A DNA stretch of 48,163 bases from Stenotrophomonas daejeonensis (GCF_001431505.1 NZ_LDJP01000042.1:1-48163), one strand, 5' to 3'. Shown: positions 26,412 to 37,354, counted from the first letter of the stretch. A program made the numbers and translations. The notes: generated from the letters alone by a model not told the origin.

Positions 26412-26861
26412 TCATCCGCCGTTTCCGGACCGGGTGCCTTTCACATCCGCCAGGCAAGCCAGGGCGTCGCGCAGGCCTTTGTGCGTGGCGGCCGTTACTG
26501 CGTGGGAACTGCGCTGGTCGTTGCGCACCGGGGAGGGTGCAGGCGCGGTAGCAGTCTTGACGGTCACCCGCGTGGCCTTCAGCCCGATGGATCGGGCCGC
26601 GTCGAGCAACTGCTGTTCGGCAAGCCGCACCTTGGCATGCCAGACCGGTGACTCGACGAGAAAAACGAGGTGTTCGCCGTCCACATTGGCCAGCCGGCAA
26701 CGGCTTGCCAGCATGGGCGGCAACTGGGGGCGCAACTGCCGGTCCAGCGCATCGAGCCACAGGGCTCGCCGCAACGGATTTCCTGCTTTGTCCGCCATGA
26801 CCGCTTCCAGCGCCTGTTTGGGCGCTGTACGGGAGCGAACACCGGATTTCGGCTCAGACAT
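26412..26861 (-). CDS. dciA: DUF721 protein, probable replicative helicase loader DciA
   Basis: A 149-residue protein with the DUF721/DciA core: ADKAGNPLRRALWLDALDRQ, RPQLPPMLASRCRLANVDGE and HLVFLVESPVWHAKVRLAEQ in order. DciA is the ancestral loader of the DnaB helicase in bacteria without phage-derived DnaC/DnaI. The ATG at 26861 gives the N-terminus MSEPKSGVRSRTAPK, and the frame is open to 26942. The C-terminal third is low in complexity. It is divergent from the M23 gene and convergent with lpxC. Confidence 0.8.
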   Translation of the reverse strand: MSEPKSGVRSRTAPKQALEAVMADKAGNPLRRALWLDALDRQLRPQLPPMLASRCRLANVDGEHLVFLVESPVWHAKVRLAEQQLLDAARSIGLKATRVTVKTATAPAPSPVRNDQRSSHAVTAATHKGLRDALACLADVKGTRSGNGG

Positions 26862-26873
26862 AAGAATTCTTCG

Positions 26874-27824
26874 ATGACCTTCAGAAAGATCGTAATCAAA
26901 ACACGGGGGCGGCAGGCGAAAACCCGGTTGGCACGCCTGCATGATTTTTTCGAGGAGCGACCGAAGGCGCTGGCTGGGGGCCTGCTGGGGCTGGGCTGCC
27001 TGCTGGGCATGGGGGTGACCCTGGCGGTGGGCGCGGCCGGTGACGCGATGCTGCGCACCGAGGTCGAGCGCCAGCAGCAGGAACTGGTCAAGGTGCGCGC
27101 CGACGCGCAGACCCAGGTCAACGCACTGGCGGCGCGGATGGCCGAGCTGCAGGCGCAGGCCACCCGGCTGAACGCGCTGGGCGAACGGCTGACCCGGATG
27201 GGCAAGCTGGAGGACGGCGAGTTCGACTTCAACGAAACCCCCGGCATGGGCGATGGCGACGCCGGCCCGGTCGAGGACATCCCGGCCGGCAAGGTCGATG
27301 CCGAATTACAGATGCTGCAGCAGCGCTTCGTCGATTCGGGCCGGCAGCTGTCGGTGCTGGAATCGCTGCTGTTCGACCACCAGCTGGAGCAGAACGCCGT
27401 GCCCTCGCGCATGCCGATCCGCAACAGCTACGTGACCTCCGGGTTCGGCACCCGCGCCGACCCGTTCGGCCGCGGCGCGGCCAGCCACAAGGGCATCGAT
27501 TTCCATGCCCGCGTCGGCGACCCGGTGATGGCGGTGGCCGACGGCGTGGTGCGCTTTGCCGGGGTGAAGGGCGGCTACGGCAACGTGGTGGACGTGGACC
27601 ACGGCAACGGCTACGTCACCCGCTACGCGCACAACTCGCGGCTGAGCGTGCGCGAGGGCGACCTGGTGCGGGCCGGGCAGGAAGTGGCCAAGGCCGGCTC
27701 CACCGGCCGCTCCACCGGCGCCCACGTGCATTTCGAGGTGTGGCAGGACGGGCGCGTGATGAACCCGCGCAAGTTCCTCGGCGAGGGTGGCAACACCCCG
27801 GTGGGGCGGATCGGCCGCGGCTGA
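26874..27824 (+). CDS. M23 family metallopeptidase (LytM domain), membrane anchored
   Basis: A 316-residue protein with a cytoplasmic basic N-terminus, one membrane segment over about residues 27-50 (GGLLGLGCLLGMGVTLAVG), a coiled coil to about residue 95 and a C-terminal LytM domain. The zinc-site residues are present in HKGIDFHARVGDPV and THVHFEVW-like GAHVHFEVW, so it should be an active peptidoglycan endopeptidase and not a degenerate EnvC/NlpD-type activator. It stands between dciA and secA, where enterobacteria carry secM. Only a weak Shine-Dalgarno precedes the ATG. Confidence 0.88.
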   Translation: MTFRKIVIKTRGRQAKTRLARLHDFFEERPKALAGGLLGLGCLLGMGVTLAVGAAGDAMLRTEVERQQQELVKVRADAQTQVNALAARMAELQAQATRLNALGERLTRMGKLEDGEFDFNETPGMGDGDAGPVEDIPAGKVDAELQMLQQRFVDSGRQLSVLESLLFDHQLEQNAVPSRMPIRNSYVTSGFGTRADPFGRGAASHKGIDFHARVGDPVMAVADGVVRFAGVKGGYGNVVDVDHGNGYVTRYAHNSRLSVREGDLVRAGQEVAKAGSTGRSTGAHVHFEVWQDGRVMNPRKFLGEGGNTPVGRIGRG

Positions 27825-27842
27825 TCGCCGGGGCGGGGCCGC

Positions 27843-27884
27843 GGCGGGCGCTTGAATCGCCAGGCGCCCGCCCCAAGCTACAAT
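27843..27884 (+). promoter_or_regulatory. Terminator-like hairpin and secA promoter candidate
   Basis: GGCGGGCGC (27843-27851) pairs with GCGCCCGCC (27864-27872) directly after the M23 stop. TACAAT (27879-27884) is a good -10 hexamer; TTGAAT (27852-27857), in the hairpin loop, is a -35 candidate but 21 bases away. Confidence 0.45.
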
Positions 27885-27900
27885 AGGCATTGCCATCGAC

Positions 27901-27930
27901 GGGGCGCGCTGCGCCCTGTTTCGTTTGTGC
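27901..27930 (+). promoter_or_regulatory. Hairpin with T-rich tail in the secA leader
   Basis: GGGCGC-GCT-GCGCCC is followed by TGTTTCGTTTGTG about 60 bases before the secA ATG. It resembles a weak intrinsic terminator inside the 5' leader and could attenuate secA transcription. No SecM-like arrest peptide is visible. Confidence 0.35.
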
Positions 27931-27987
27931 CGACAGGTTCCGCCCGGGGCGGGGGCGCGCGGCATTCCATCCAAACCGGTTCCTTCA

Positions 27988-30684
<2,697 letters not shown>

Positions 30685-30699
<15 letters not shown>

Positions 30700-30769
30700 G
30701 GCTGAGCTGACCTGTGGTGTAGCCCGCGGAGCGGGCTACACACCCATGATCCGTGCAACGGATCATGGG
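30685..30769. terminator. Three tandem perfect hairpins at the secA 3' end
   Basis: First: GGTCAGCTCAGC / GCTGAGCTGACC (30685-30712), loop TGAG containing the secA stop codon. Second: GTGTAGCCCGC / GCGGGCTACAC (30717-30741), loop GGA. Third: CCCATGATCCGT / ACGGATCATGGG (30743-30769), loop GCA. All stems are perfect. None has a T-tract, so they may act as repeats or 3'-end stabilisers more than as intrinsic terminators. Confidence 0.65.
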
Positions 30770-30791
30770 CACACGGTCTTCATCTCTGATC

Positions 30792-30841
30792 CCCCGCGCC
30801 TTCGGCGCGCCCCCCTTACCAAAAGGGGGGCTTTCCTCCAG
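30792..30841. repeat. Dispersed repeat, CCCCGCGCC / AAAAGGGGGG family, copy 2
   Basis: Matches 8589-8637 closely: a GCGCC / GGCGC hairpin, then CCCCCCTT-acc-AAAAGGGGGG and CTTTCCTCCAG. Confidence 0.6.
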
Positions 30842-30852
30842 ACATATCCGGT

Positions 30853-30967
30853 AGTGCCGGCCGCTGGCCGGCATCTGCACGATATCGGGGAATGCGAGGT
30901 TGCCGGCCAGCGGCCGGCATTACCCGGAGCCAGGATTTCCCGGTGGGTGCCGACCGTTGGTCGGCAC
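30853..30967. repeat. Cluster of GCCGGC-type REP units
   Basis: Three hairpins: GTGCCGGCCGCTGGCCGGCA (near 30856), TTGCCGGCCAGCGGCCGGCA (near 30900) and GTGCCGACCGTTGGTCGGCAC (near 30944). The same units recur at 40072-40149. The remainder to 31097 contains a GCCCGACCAGCGGTCGGGC hairpin near 31000 and no gene. Confidence 0.7.
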
Positions 30968-31097
30968 TGATCCATCCGTTCACGCCAGGCGCGCTGCCGC
31001 CCGACCAGCGGTCGGGCGCCACGGGTGGGGGGAGGGTTTTACGACACCCGGCACCGGAGATTGCGTCGGCAACCGGATTTTCGGCATTCTCGGTGCC

Positions 31098-32051
31098 ATG
31101 ACACCCCCGTTGCGCTCGATCCACGTCGTGGCCGCCGTCATCACCGACGCGCGTGGCCGCATCCTGCTCAACCGCCGCACCGGCGACAGCGACATGGCCG
31201 GGTTGTGGGAGTTCCCCGGCGGCAAGCGCGAGCCGGGCGAAACCTCCGAGCAGGCGCTGGCGCGGGAGCTGCACGAGGAGCTCGGCATCGAGGCCGAGGT
31301 CGGCGAATGGCTGATGGACGTGCCGCAGCTGTACCCGGACAAGCGCTTGCGGCTGGAGGTGCGCCACGTGCGGCAGTGGAAGGGCAACGCCCGCGGCCGC
31401 GAGGGCCAGGCCATCACCTGGGTAGCGCCGGAGAAGCTGACGCGCTATTCGATGCCGCCGGCCGACCAGCCGGCGGTGGCGGCCTTGATGCAGGCCGACC
31501 GCTACCTGGTCACGCCGGAACCGGCCGCGGGGACGGCTGCCTGGCTGGAACGCCTGCAGGCCGCGGTCGAAGGCGGCATCCGCCGCGTGCAGTTGCGCAC
31601 GCCGCGCAGCGAAGCGCGCATCGCCCTGGCGCGCGATGCGGTGGATTGCGTGGGGCGCCATGCCGAACTGCTGCTCAACCGCGACATCGAACTGGCACGA
31701 GAGCTGGGGGTGGGGGTGCACCTGGGCAGCGAACAGCTGCTGCAGCTGGAACGACGCCCGCTGCCGGATGGCGTGCCGGTCGCTGCGTCCTGCCACGATC
31801 TGGCGCAGTTGCAGGCCGCGCAGCGATTGGGTTGCGATTTCGCCGTGCTCGGCCCGGTGCGGGCTACTGCCAGCCACCCGGGCGCCGCGCCTTTGGGGTG
31901 GGAGGCATTCGAGCGGATGCGCGAGCAGGTGGCCCTGCCGATCTACGCCATCGGCGGCCTCGCCGCCGATGATGTCGATGCAGCGCGCCGGCATGGTGCG
32001 CAGGGCGTGGCGGCGATCCGTGCGTTGTGGCCGCAGCCGGTTACAGGCTGA
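31098..32051 (+). CDS. Nudix hydrolase (MutT-like) fused to a ThiE/TenI-like domain
   Basis: A 317-residue two-domain protein. Residues 5-130 form a Nudix domain with the full box GGKREPGETSEQALARELHE followed by ELG, as in MutT enzymes that hydrolyse 8-oxo-dGTP. From about residue 135 (DRYLVTPEP) to the end is a thiamine-phosphate-synthase-like TIM barrel with HLGSEQLL, ASCHDLAQL and FAVLGPVRATASHP. Such fusions downstream of secA are known in gammaproteobacteria. The role of the ThiE-like half is unclear. Its stop overlaps the end of the convergent DUF4124 gene by 11 bases. Confidence 0.88.
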   Translation: MTPPLRSIHVVAAVITDARGRILLNRRTGDSDMAGLWEFPGGKREPGETSEQALARELHEELGIEAEVGEWLMDVPQLYPDKRLRLEVRHVRQWKGNARGREGQAITWVAPEKLTRYSMPPADQPAVAALMQADRYLVTPEPAAGTAAWLERLQAAVEGGIRRVQLRTPRSEARIALARDAVDCVGRHAELLLNRDIELARELGVGVHLGSEQLLQLERRPLPDGVPVAASCHDLAQLQAAQRLGCDFAVLGPVRATASHPGAAPLGWEAFERMREQVALPIYAIGGLAADDVDAARRHGAQGVAAIRALWPQPVTG

Positions 32052-32613
32052 TCCAGAAACAGTTGTACTGGCGCCGCAGGTTCAGCACGGTGCGCGCCGG
32101 CACGTGGCCGGTGCCCAGCGTCTGCTCCAGCCGCAGCGCGACCGGCCGCGGTGGCGTGGCCGGCATGTTGGTGATGAAGATCGGGCCGCCGCGGGCCTCC
32201 GTGCCGGGTGCGTCCACCGTTTCCAGCGCCGGGTCGTCCGGATACACCGGGGCGATGTCCACGAGGGGGCGTTGCACGATGGTATCCAGCCGGTCCATCA
32301 CCCGCGCGGCGCTGGCATTGGACAGGCCATTCCACAGGTAGATGCCGGACAAGCGGTTGGCGTCGCGTGCATCGACTGCGCTGCGGATCTGCGCCACCAC
32401 CTCGCTCAGGCGCCGCGCGCAGCTGTCGCGGTACAGGCCGCTGCCGCCCGCGGCGCGGGTGTCCGGCGGCAGGCGCGCCCGCGCGCCCATCGTTTCGCAG
32501 GTCTGGTCGCCATACACAGTGCGCCCCTGGGCGTCGGTGCAGCGGTTGACCTGCTGCGCGTGGGCGGCGGGAGCCAGGGCGCAACAAGCCAGCAGGAGGA
32601 GGGAGCGTCGCAT
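32041..32613 (-). CDS. Secreted DUF4124 domain protein
   Basis: A 190-residue protein with a signal peptide (MRRSLLLLACCALAPAAHA, cleavage after AHA). It is followed by a DUF4124-type motif, QVNRCTDAQGRTVYGDQTC, whose two cysteines probably form a disulphide in the periplasm. The remainder is helical, with two more cysteines (DSCARRLSE and QYNCFWISL). Function unknown. Its 3' end overlaps the Nudix gene tail to tail. The 135 bases between this gene and metF contain repeats. Confidence 0.75.
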   Translation of the reverse strand: MRRSLLLLACCALAPAAHAQQVNRCTDAQGRTVYGDQTCETMGARARLPPDTRAAGGSGLYRDSCARRLSEVVAQIRSAVDARDANRLSGIYLWNGLSNASAARVMDRLDTIVQRPLVDIAPVYPDDPALETVDAPGTEARGGPIFITNMPATPPRPVALRLEQTLGTGHVPARTVLNLRRQYNCFWISL

Positions 32614-32643
32614 CCGCCAAGACTAGCGTGCAAGGACGCATCC

Positions 32644-32740
32644 GGGTGCCCCGGTGGCACCCACCGGCAGGGTCGGGAATCAAGTGCGTGGGTCGGGGTC
32701 ACGTCCCCGACGTGCCATGCATCCGGAGCGAAGTCCCCGG
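32644..32740. repeat. Palindromic repeats between the DUF4124 gene and metF
   Basis: GGGTGCC-CCGGT-GGCACCC (32644-32662), then GTCGGGG / CCCCGAC units near 32692-32710 and a degenerate partner CCGGAGCGAAGTCCCCGG after it. The second part belongs to the same GTCGGGG family as 35046-35115. Confidence 0.55.
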
Positions 32741-32748
32741 CCCGTGGA

Positions 32749-33579
32749 TCAAGCGCGGCCGAGGCGCTGCAGCACCGCGCCGGTCGGCTTGGCGAGGTTG
32801 AGCGTATAGAAGTGCAGCGAGGGCGCGCCGCCGGCGCTCAGGCGCTCGCACAGCGCGGCCACCACGTCGGCACCGAAGGCGCGCACCGATTCGGCGTCGT
32901 CGCCGTAGGCCTGCATGCGCTTGCCGATCCAGCGCGGGATTTCCGCGCCGCATTGCTCGGAGAAACGCCGCAGCTGGCTGAAGTTGGAGATCGGCATGAC
33001 GCCGGGGATGATCGGTATGTCCACGCCCAGCCGGCGCACGTCGTCGACGAAGCGGAAATAGGCGTCGGCGTTGTAGAAGTACTGGGTGATGGCGGCGTCG
33101 GCGCCGGCATCGACCTTGGCCTTGAAGTGGCGCAGATCGGCCAGTGCGTCGCCGGCCTGCGGGTGCGTCTCCGGGTAGGCGCCGACCTCGATGCGGAAGG
33201 CGTCGCCATGCTCGGCGCGGATGAAGGCGATCAGTTCCGAGGCATAGCGCAGGTCGCCGGGGAAGCCCATGCCCGAGGGCAGGTCGCCGCGCAGGGCGAC
33301 GATGCGCTTGACGCCGATGGCGCGGTACAGCTTGAGCAGCTCGCGGATTTCCTCGCGGGTGCCGCCGACGCAGGACAGGTGCGGCGCGGCCTCGAAGCCG
33401 TGGTGCTGGTTGAGGTGGCGCACGGTCTCGGAGGTGTAGCTCAGCGTCGAGCCGCCGGCGCCGAAGGTGCAGGACACGTATTCGGGGGCATGGACCTTGA
33501 GCTTGTTCGCGGCGCGGTCGAGCTGCGCGCGCTGGTCGTCGGTCTTGGGCGGGTAGAACTCGAAGCTGAGCGCGGTCAT
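32749..33579 (-). CDS. metF: Methylenetetrahydrofolate reductase MetF
   Basis: A 276-residue flavoenzyme that reduces 5,10-methylene-THF to 5-methyl-THF for methionine synthesis. N-terminal SFEFYPPKTDD (catalytic Glu), CTFGAGGST, VALRGDLPSG and the FAD-binding QYFYNADAYFRFVDD are as in bacterial MetF, and PGVMPISNFSQL follows. The length is normal. It has its own promoter and a candidate operator upstream, and is separated from ahcY by three other genes, unlike the compact ahcY-metF arrangement of some relatives. Confidence 0.95.
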   Translation of the reverse strand: MTALSFEFYPPKTDDQRAQLDRAANKLKVHAPEYVSCTFGAGGSTLSYTSETVRHLNQHHGFEAAPHLSCVGGTREEIRELLKLYRAIGVKRIVALRGDLPSGMGFPGDLRYASELIAFIRAEHGDAFRIEVGAYPETHPQAGDALADLRHFKAKVDAGADAAITQYFYNADAYFRFVDDVRRLGVDIPIIPGVMPISNFSQLRRFSEQCGAEIPRWIGKRMQAYGDDAESVRAFGADVVAALCERLSAGGAPSLHFYTLNLAKPTGAVLQRLGRA

Positions 33580-33607
33580 GGCGGGCGGGGATGTGGAATC
33601 GCGGTGA

Positions 33608-33638
33608 ATTATATCTCTTTATCAAGATGGATATGCAA
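33608..33638 (-). promoter_or_regulatory. metF promoter with candidate operator
   Basis: On the minus strand TATAAT (33613-33608) is a perfect -10, and TTGCAT (33638-33633) lies 19 bases upstream. An imperfect dyad ATATC-N14-GATAT (33611-33634) covers the spacer and the -10. This suits a repressor such as an ArsR-type sensor of S-adenosylhomocysteine, but the regulator is inferred only. Confidence 0.55.
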
Positions 33639-33655
33639 ATGTTTCCGGCGTGACC

Positions 33656-33727
33656 GTAGGCGCGACGTGAGTCGCGACCGGGGCTTTATCGGGAAAGCTC
33701 CGGTCGCGACTCACGTCGCTCCTGCAG
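33656..33727. repeat. REP-type inverted pair, GCGACGTGAGTCGCGAC family, copy 2
   Basis: GCGCGACGTGAGTCGCGACC and GGTCGCGACTCACGTCGCTC flank GGGGCTTTATCGGGAAAGCT. Same design as 3629-3696. Confidence 0.75.
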
Positions 33728-33742
33728 GGGGACAAGCCGTGG

Positions 33743-34381
33743 TCAGGCGGCCTTGTCGTCGAACAGGGCGACGCGGCAGCGTGCGCTGATGGCGTCGAGG
33801 TAGCGCCGGCTGTTGGCGCCGAAGCCGATGCCTTTGACGATAGTCAGCGAGCGCAGCAGCGGGAACAGGCGGAAGTCGCTTTCGTCGATGGCCTCGCCGC
33901 GCGTGGCGAGCAGTGGCTCCAGCTCGTCCAGCAGCGGGCGCAGTTCGTCAAGCAGCTTGTCGCTGTCGTCCAGCAATGCCTGCAGGTCGCCGAAGGCGCG
34001 GGTTTCGCGGGCGACGAATGCTTCGCGCGCGGCCGGCGTGGCCAGTTCGCGGAAGTCGGTGCGGGTGAAGCGCGGCACGCACAAGCGCAGCATCAGCGGC
34101 CACGCGCGCTCGACCCAGGCGTCGATGGCGGCATCGCCGCCGCGCTGGACGAGGGCCGGCGCGGCGGATTGGTCGAGGTAGTGCACGATGTCCATGCTCT
34201 CGGGCATGTGGCTGCCGTCCGGCCTGCGCAGGATCGGCACCACCTTGCGCCCGACCATGCGCGTGGGCGTCTCCACGTCGCCTTCCATGATGATGCCGAT
34301 GTCCACGTCCAGCTGCTTGAGGCCGACGATCATCAGCGCGCGGCAGCAGAAGGGGCAGTGTTCGTAGATGAAGAGTTCCAT
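33743..34381 (-). CDS. grxB: Glutaredoxin 2 (GrxB)
   Basis: A 212-residue GST-fold glutaredoxin. The N-terminal thioredoxin domain carries the active site CPFC (MELFIYEHCPFCCRA), then DVETPTRMVGRKVVPIL and the glutathione-site segment MPESMDIVHYLD. The C-terminal all-helical domain ends with DFRLFPLLRSLTIVKGI. All these segments align well from memory with Escherichia coli GrxB, which has CPYC. It catalyses glutathione-dependent disulphide reduction. The ATG at 34381 gives the normal N-terminus; the open frame to 34594 upstream has no homology. Confidence 0.9.
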   Translation of the reverse strand: MELFIYEHCPFCCRALMIVGLKQLDVDIGIIMEGDVETPTRMVGRKVVPILRRPDGSHMPESMDIVHYLDQSAAPALVQRGGDAAIDAWVERAWPLMLRLCVPRFTRTDFRELATPAAREAFVARETRAFGDLQALLDDSDKLLDELRPLLDELEPLLATRGEAIDESDFRLFPLLRSLTIVKGIGFGANSRRYLDAISARCRVALFDDKAA

Positions 34382-34487
34382 GGCGTTGCTCGTTGTGGAC
34401 AGGCGGACATGATCGCCGCTTTCGGCAGGCGCCGGCATGGCCGCGGCATCGGCGACAATGCGCCCCGGTCCACGCACGCACCTGCCC

Positions 34488-35042
34488 ATGTCGATCTTCC
34501 TGACCCCGTTCGCCCGCACCCGCCTGTTCCCGCGCACGCCGCGCGGCAACACCATCCAGGACTGCACGCCGGAGCAGTTCGAGCGCCATCTCAACGAACA
34601 TGCGCCGTTGAAGGTGCTCGACGGCTACGCGCCGTTCTGCAAGCTGCACGTGCACCGCAACTGGACTTCAACGCGCTGCCTGACGGTGCCGGTCACCGAC
34701 GCCAACCGCCACCTGCTGCGCTCGGCCTACGAGGCGCGCACGCGCGAGGAACTGCCGGTGCTGGTGCGCTGGTTCGAGGGCGTGGCGCCGCCGGTGGCCG
34801 ACTACCTGGTCGTCATCCTCTACAGCCGCGAGCAGCTGGCGAAGGAAGGCTCGCCCATCGACGCCGACTGGGGTGTGGTCGGCTGCCTCTACACGGCGAC
34901 GCCGGAGGAAATCCCGATGGCGCCGATCACGATGCTGCGCAATGCGCTGGGCGTGGAGGAAGGCGGTTCGGGCGTGCCGATCGACCGCGACGCCTACCGC
35001 GGTGCGGTGGAGTTCTGGGAGAACAATGCCAACTGGCGCTAG
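34488..35042 (+). CDS. DUF3228 family protein
   Basis: A 184-residue cytoplasmic protein beginning MSIFLTPFARTRLFPRTPRG, with the family-type segments QDCTPEQFERHLNEHAP, PFCKLHVHRNWTSTRC and DWGVVGCLYTATPEEIPMAP. The function is unknown. It is divergent from grxB, and the 106 bases between them should hold both promoters. Its TAG stop sits at the edge of a GTCGGGG repeat. Confidence 0.75.
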   Translation: MSIFLTPFARTRLFPRTPRGNTIQDCTPEQFERHLNEHAPLKVLDGYAPFCKLHVHRNWTSTRCLTVPVTDANRHLLRSAYEARTREELPVLVRWFEGVAPPVADYLVVILYSREQLAKEGSPIDADWGVVGCLYTATPEEIPMAPITMLRNALGVEEGGSGVPIDRDAYRGAVEFWENNANWR

Positions 35043-35045
35043 GCA

Positions 35046-35115
35046 GGTCGGGGCGATGCCCCCGACGGACGACGATGTGGGCGTAGAGGCGTCGGGGGCG
35101 TAGCCCCGACCTACC
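35046..35115. repeat. GTCGGGG REP pair after the DUF3228 gene
   Basis: GGTCGGGGCGATGCCCCCGAC and, in opposite orientation, GTCGGGGGCGTAGCCCCGACC flank a short linker. It probably separates the convergent genes. Confidence 0.65.
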
Positions 35116-35146
35116 CCATTGAGGGCGTCGCGTCGGGCTTCGCTGT

Positions 35147-35731
35147 CTATGCCTCTTCGGGCGCGGCGAAGGCCTTGCTGTAGAACCCGGAAGGATCGAA
35201 GCAGCAGACCCGGCGCTTGCCGGCCGCCAGCATGTCGCAGGCGTTGGCGATGCGCTGCGCGCGGGTCCTGGCCTGTTTGGCAGTGGTGATCCAGTGGATC
35301 CAGTCCACCCGCGCGAGGGTGGTGGTGGCCTCCCACGCTACCCGGGCCTCGGGCGCGGCCGCCAGCGCCGCGCGCAGGTCGGATGGCAGTTCGGGTTCCG
35401 GCTCGCGTGCCACCGGCCGGATTTCGAGAGTGACGTCGTCGCCGATGGCCACGCTCGCGGCGTCGAGCAACGCCTCGTTCACACGCAGCCAATGGCTCAG
35501 TTGGCCGTCCGGTTCCAGCGTGGCCTGGAAGGCATGGCCGTCGAGGGTGCCTTCGATGCTGGTACGCCCGCGCCTTGGCAGCGTGTCGCTGGCTTCCCTG
35601 GGCAGGACCACGAAAGCCCACGCCGCATCGCCGTCCGGTTTGGCCGGGCGGCGCAGCCTGGCCTTGAAACGGGAAGGGGCGGGCTTGGTGCCCGTGTGCC
35701 TGTTGGATCGCGGTGTGCTTGAGCTTGTCAT
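35147..35731 (-). CDS. YdeI/OmpD-associated family protein with DUF1905 domain
   Basis: A 194-residue protein. The N-terminal half (about residues 20-105, RFKARLRRP to DDVTLEIRPV) fits DUF1905, a small beta-barrel. The C-terminal half, with LRAALAAAPEARVAWEA and VDWIHWITTAKQARTRAQRI, is the YdeI/OmdA-like helical domain. Members have been linked to resistance to bacteriocins and peptides, but the mechanism is not established. The start at 35731 (MTSSSTPRSNRHTG) is a best guess; the frame is open to 35785. Confidence 0.75.
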   Translation of the reverse strand: MTSSSTPRSNRHTGTKPAPSRFKARLRRPAKPDGDAAWAFVVLPREASDTLPRRGRTSIEGTLDGHAFQATLEPDGQLSHWLRVNEALLDAASVAIGDDVTLEIRPVAREPEPELPSDLRAALAAAPEARVAWEATTTLARVDWIHWITTAKQARTRAQRIANACDMLAAGKRRVCCFDPSGFYSKAFAAPEEA

Positions 35732-35830
35732 CGGCCCGGTCCGAGGGGTCCGGCGTCTGCGGAGATCGCGGAAAGATTCGCACATCTTCGCGCGCGAAGC
35801 CGGCTGCGATCCGATTCCGCTCGCGGAATA

Positions 35831-35865
35831 CGCAAAAGAAAACGGGCGCCTTTCGGCACCCGTTT
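35831..35865 (-). terminator. Intrinsic terminator of ahcY
   Basis: On the minus strand AACGGGTGCC-GAAA-GGCGCCCGTT is followed by TTCTTTTGCG. The stem has one G-U pair. It begins about 30 bases after the ahcY stop. Confidence 0.75.
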
Positions 35866-35895
35866 CCGCGAATCATCGGCCGAACGGCAAGCCGC

Positions 35896-37335
35896 TCAGT
35901 AGCGGTAATGCTCCGGCTTGAACGGGCCGTCCACCGGCACGCCGAGGTAGTCGGCCTGTTCCTGCGTGAGCGTGGTCAGCTTCACGCCGATCTTCTCCAG
36001 GTGCAGGCGCGCCACTTCCTCGTCCAGCTTCTTCGGCAGGCGGTAGACGGTGGCCTCGTAGCTGTCCTTGTTGGCCCACAGGTCGATCTGCGCCAGGGTC
36101 TGGTTGGCGAAGCTGTTGGACATGACGAAGCTGGGGTGGCCGGTGGCGCAGCCCAGGTTCACCAGCCGGCCTTCGGCCAGCAGGAAGATCGCGTTGCCGT
36201 TCGGGAACACGTATTTGTCCACCTGCGGCTTGATGTTGACGTGTTGCACGCCCGGGAACTTCACCAGCGCGTCGACCTGGATCTCGTTGTCGAAGTGGCC
36301 GATGTTGCAGACGATGGCCTGGTCCTTCATCGCGCTCAGGTGCTCGATGCGGATGATGTCCTTGTTGCCGGTGGTGGTGACGTAGATGTCGCCGGTACCC
36401 AGCGTGGATTCGATGGTGTTGACCTCGAAGCCTTCCATCGCCGCCTGCAGCGCGCAGATCGGGTCGATCTCGGTGACCACCACGCGTGCGCCATAAGCAC
36501 GCAGCGAGTGCGCGCTGCCCTTGCCGACGTCGCCGTAGCCGCAGACCACGGCCACCTTGCCGGCCAGCATCACGTCCATCGCGCGCTTGAGGCCGTCGGC
36601 CAGCGATTCGCGGCAGCCGTACAGGTTGTCGAACTTGCTCTTGGTCACCGAGTCGTTGACGTTGATCGCCGGCACCAGCAGGGTGCCGGCCTCGGCCAGC
36701 TGGTACAGGCGGTGCACGCCGGTGGTGGTTTCTTCGGAGACGCCCTTCCAGTCCTTGACCACGCGGGTCCAGTAGCCGGGGCGCTCGGCATGCACGCGCT
36801 TGAGCAGGTTTTTGATGACTTGTTCTTCGTGCGAGCCGGAGGCGCTGTTCACCCAGTCGCTGCCATTCTCCAGCTCATAGCCCTTGTGGATCAGCAGGGT
36901 AACGTCGCCGCCGTCGTCGACGACCAGTTCCGGGCCGAGCAGGGTGCCATCGGCCGCCTTGAAGGTCAGCGCTTCCAGCGTGCAGTCCCAGTATTCCTCC
37001 AGCGTCTCGCCCTTCCACGCGAACACGGGAGTGCCGGTGGCGGCGATGGCGGCCGCGGCCTGGTCCTGGGTGGAGAAGATGTTGCACGAGGCCCAGCGCA
37101 CGTCTCCGCCGATGTCCTTCAGCGTCTCGATCAGCACCGCGGTCTGGATGGTCATGTGCAGCGAGCCGGTCACGCGCACGCCGGCCAGCGGCTTGGCGGC
37201 GGCGTACTTGCGGCGGATCGACATCAGGCCCGGCATCTCGTGCTCGGCGATGTCGATTTCCTTGCGGCCCCAGTCGGCCAGCGAGATGTCGGCGATCTTG
37301 TAGTCGCCTTCCTGCGAGAAGGTACGGGTGTTCAT
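35896..37335 (-). CDS. ahcY: Adenosylhomocysteinase (SAH hydrolase)
   Basis: A 479-residue NAD-dependent enzyme that splits S-adenosylhomocysteine into homocysteine and adenosine, removing the product inhibitor of methyltransferases. Signatures are [15 protein letters not shown], the NAD-binding [30 protein letters not shown] and the C-terminal KPEHYRY. The ATG at 37335 gives [17 protein letters not shown] with GGAG about 9 bases upstream; the longer frame to 37425 runs through the riboswitch and is not used. It stands alone between its riboswitch and an intrinsic terminator. Confidence 0.97.
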   Translation of the reverse strand: MNTRTFSQEGDYKIADISLADWGRKEIDIAEHEMPGLMSIRRKYAAAKPLAGVRVTGSLHMTIQTAVLIETLKDIGGDVRWASCNIFSTQDQAAAAIAATGTPVFAWKGETLEEYWDCTLEALTFKAADGTLLGPELVVDDGGDVTLLIHKGYELENGSDWVNSASGSHEEQVIKNLLKRVHAERPGYWTRVVKDWKGVSEETTTGVHRLYQLAEAGTLLVPAINVNDSVTKSKFDNLYGCRESLADGLKRAMDVMLAGKVAVVCGYGDVGKGSAHSLRAYGARVVVTEIDPICALQAAMEGFEVNTIESTLGTGDIYVTTTGNKDIIRIEHLSAMKDQAIVCNIGHFDNEIQVDALVKFPGVQHVNIKPQVDKYVFPNGNAIFLLAEGRLVNLGCATGHPSFVMSNSFANQTLAQIDLWANKDSYEATVYRLPKKLDEEVARLHLEKIGVKLTTLTQEQADYLGVPVDGPFKPEHYRY

Positions 37336-37354
37336 GCGGTGTGCTCCGGTGGGT

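Noticed and set aside
27700..27824. SecM-like arrest motif at the C-terminus of the M23 peptidase
   Set aside because: The end NTPVGRIGRG only vaguely resembles the SecM arrest motif and lacks its key spacing and residues.
30700..31097. CRISPR-like array after secA
   Set aside because: The hairpins differ in sequence and spacing and are REP-type palindromes; no regular direct repeats and spacers exist, and no cas genes are present in the window.
32749..37335. ahcY and metF as one operon
   Set aside because: Three other genes lie between them, one on the opposite strand, and ahcY has its own intrinsic terminator while metF has its own promoter.
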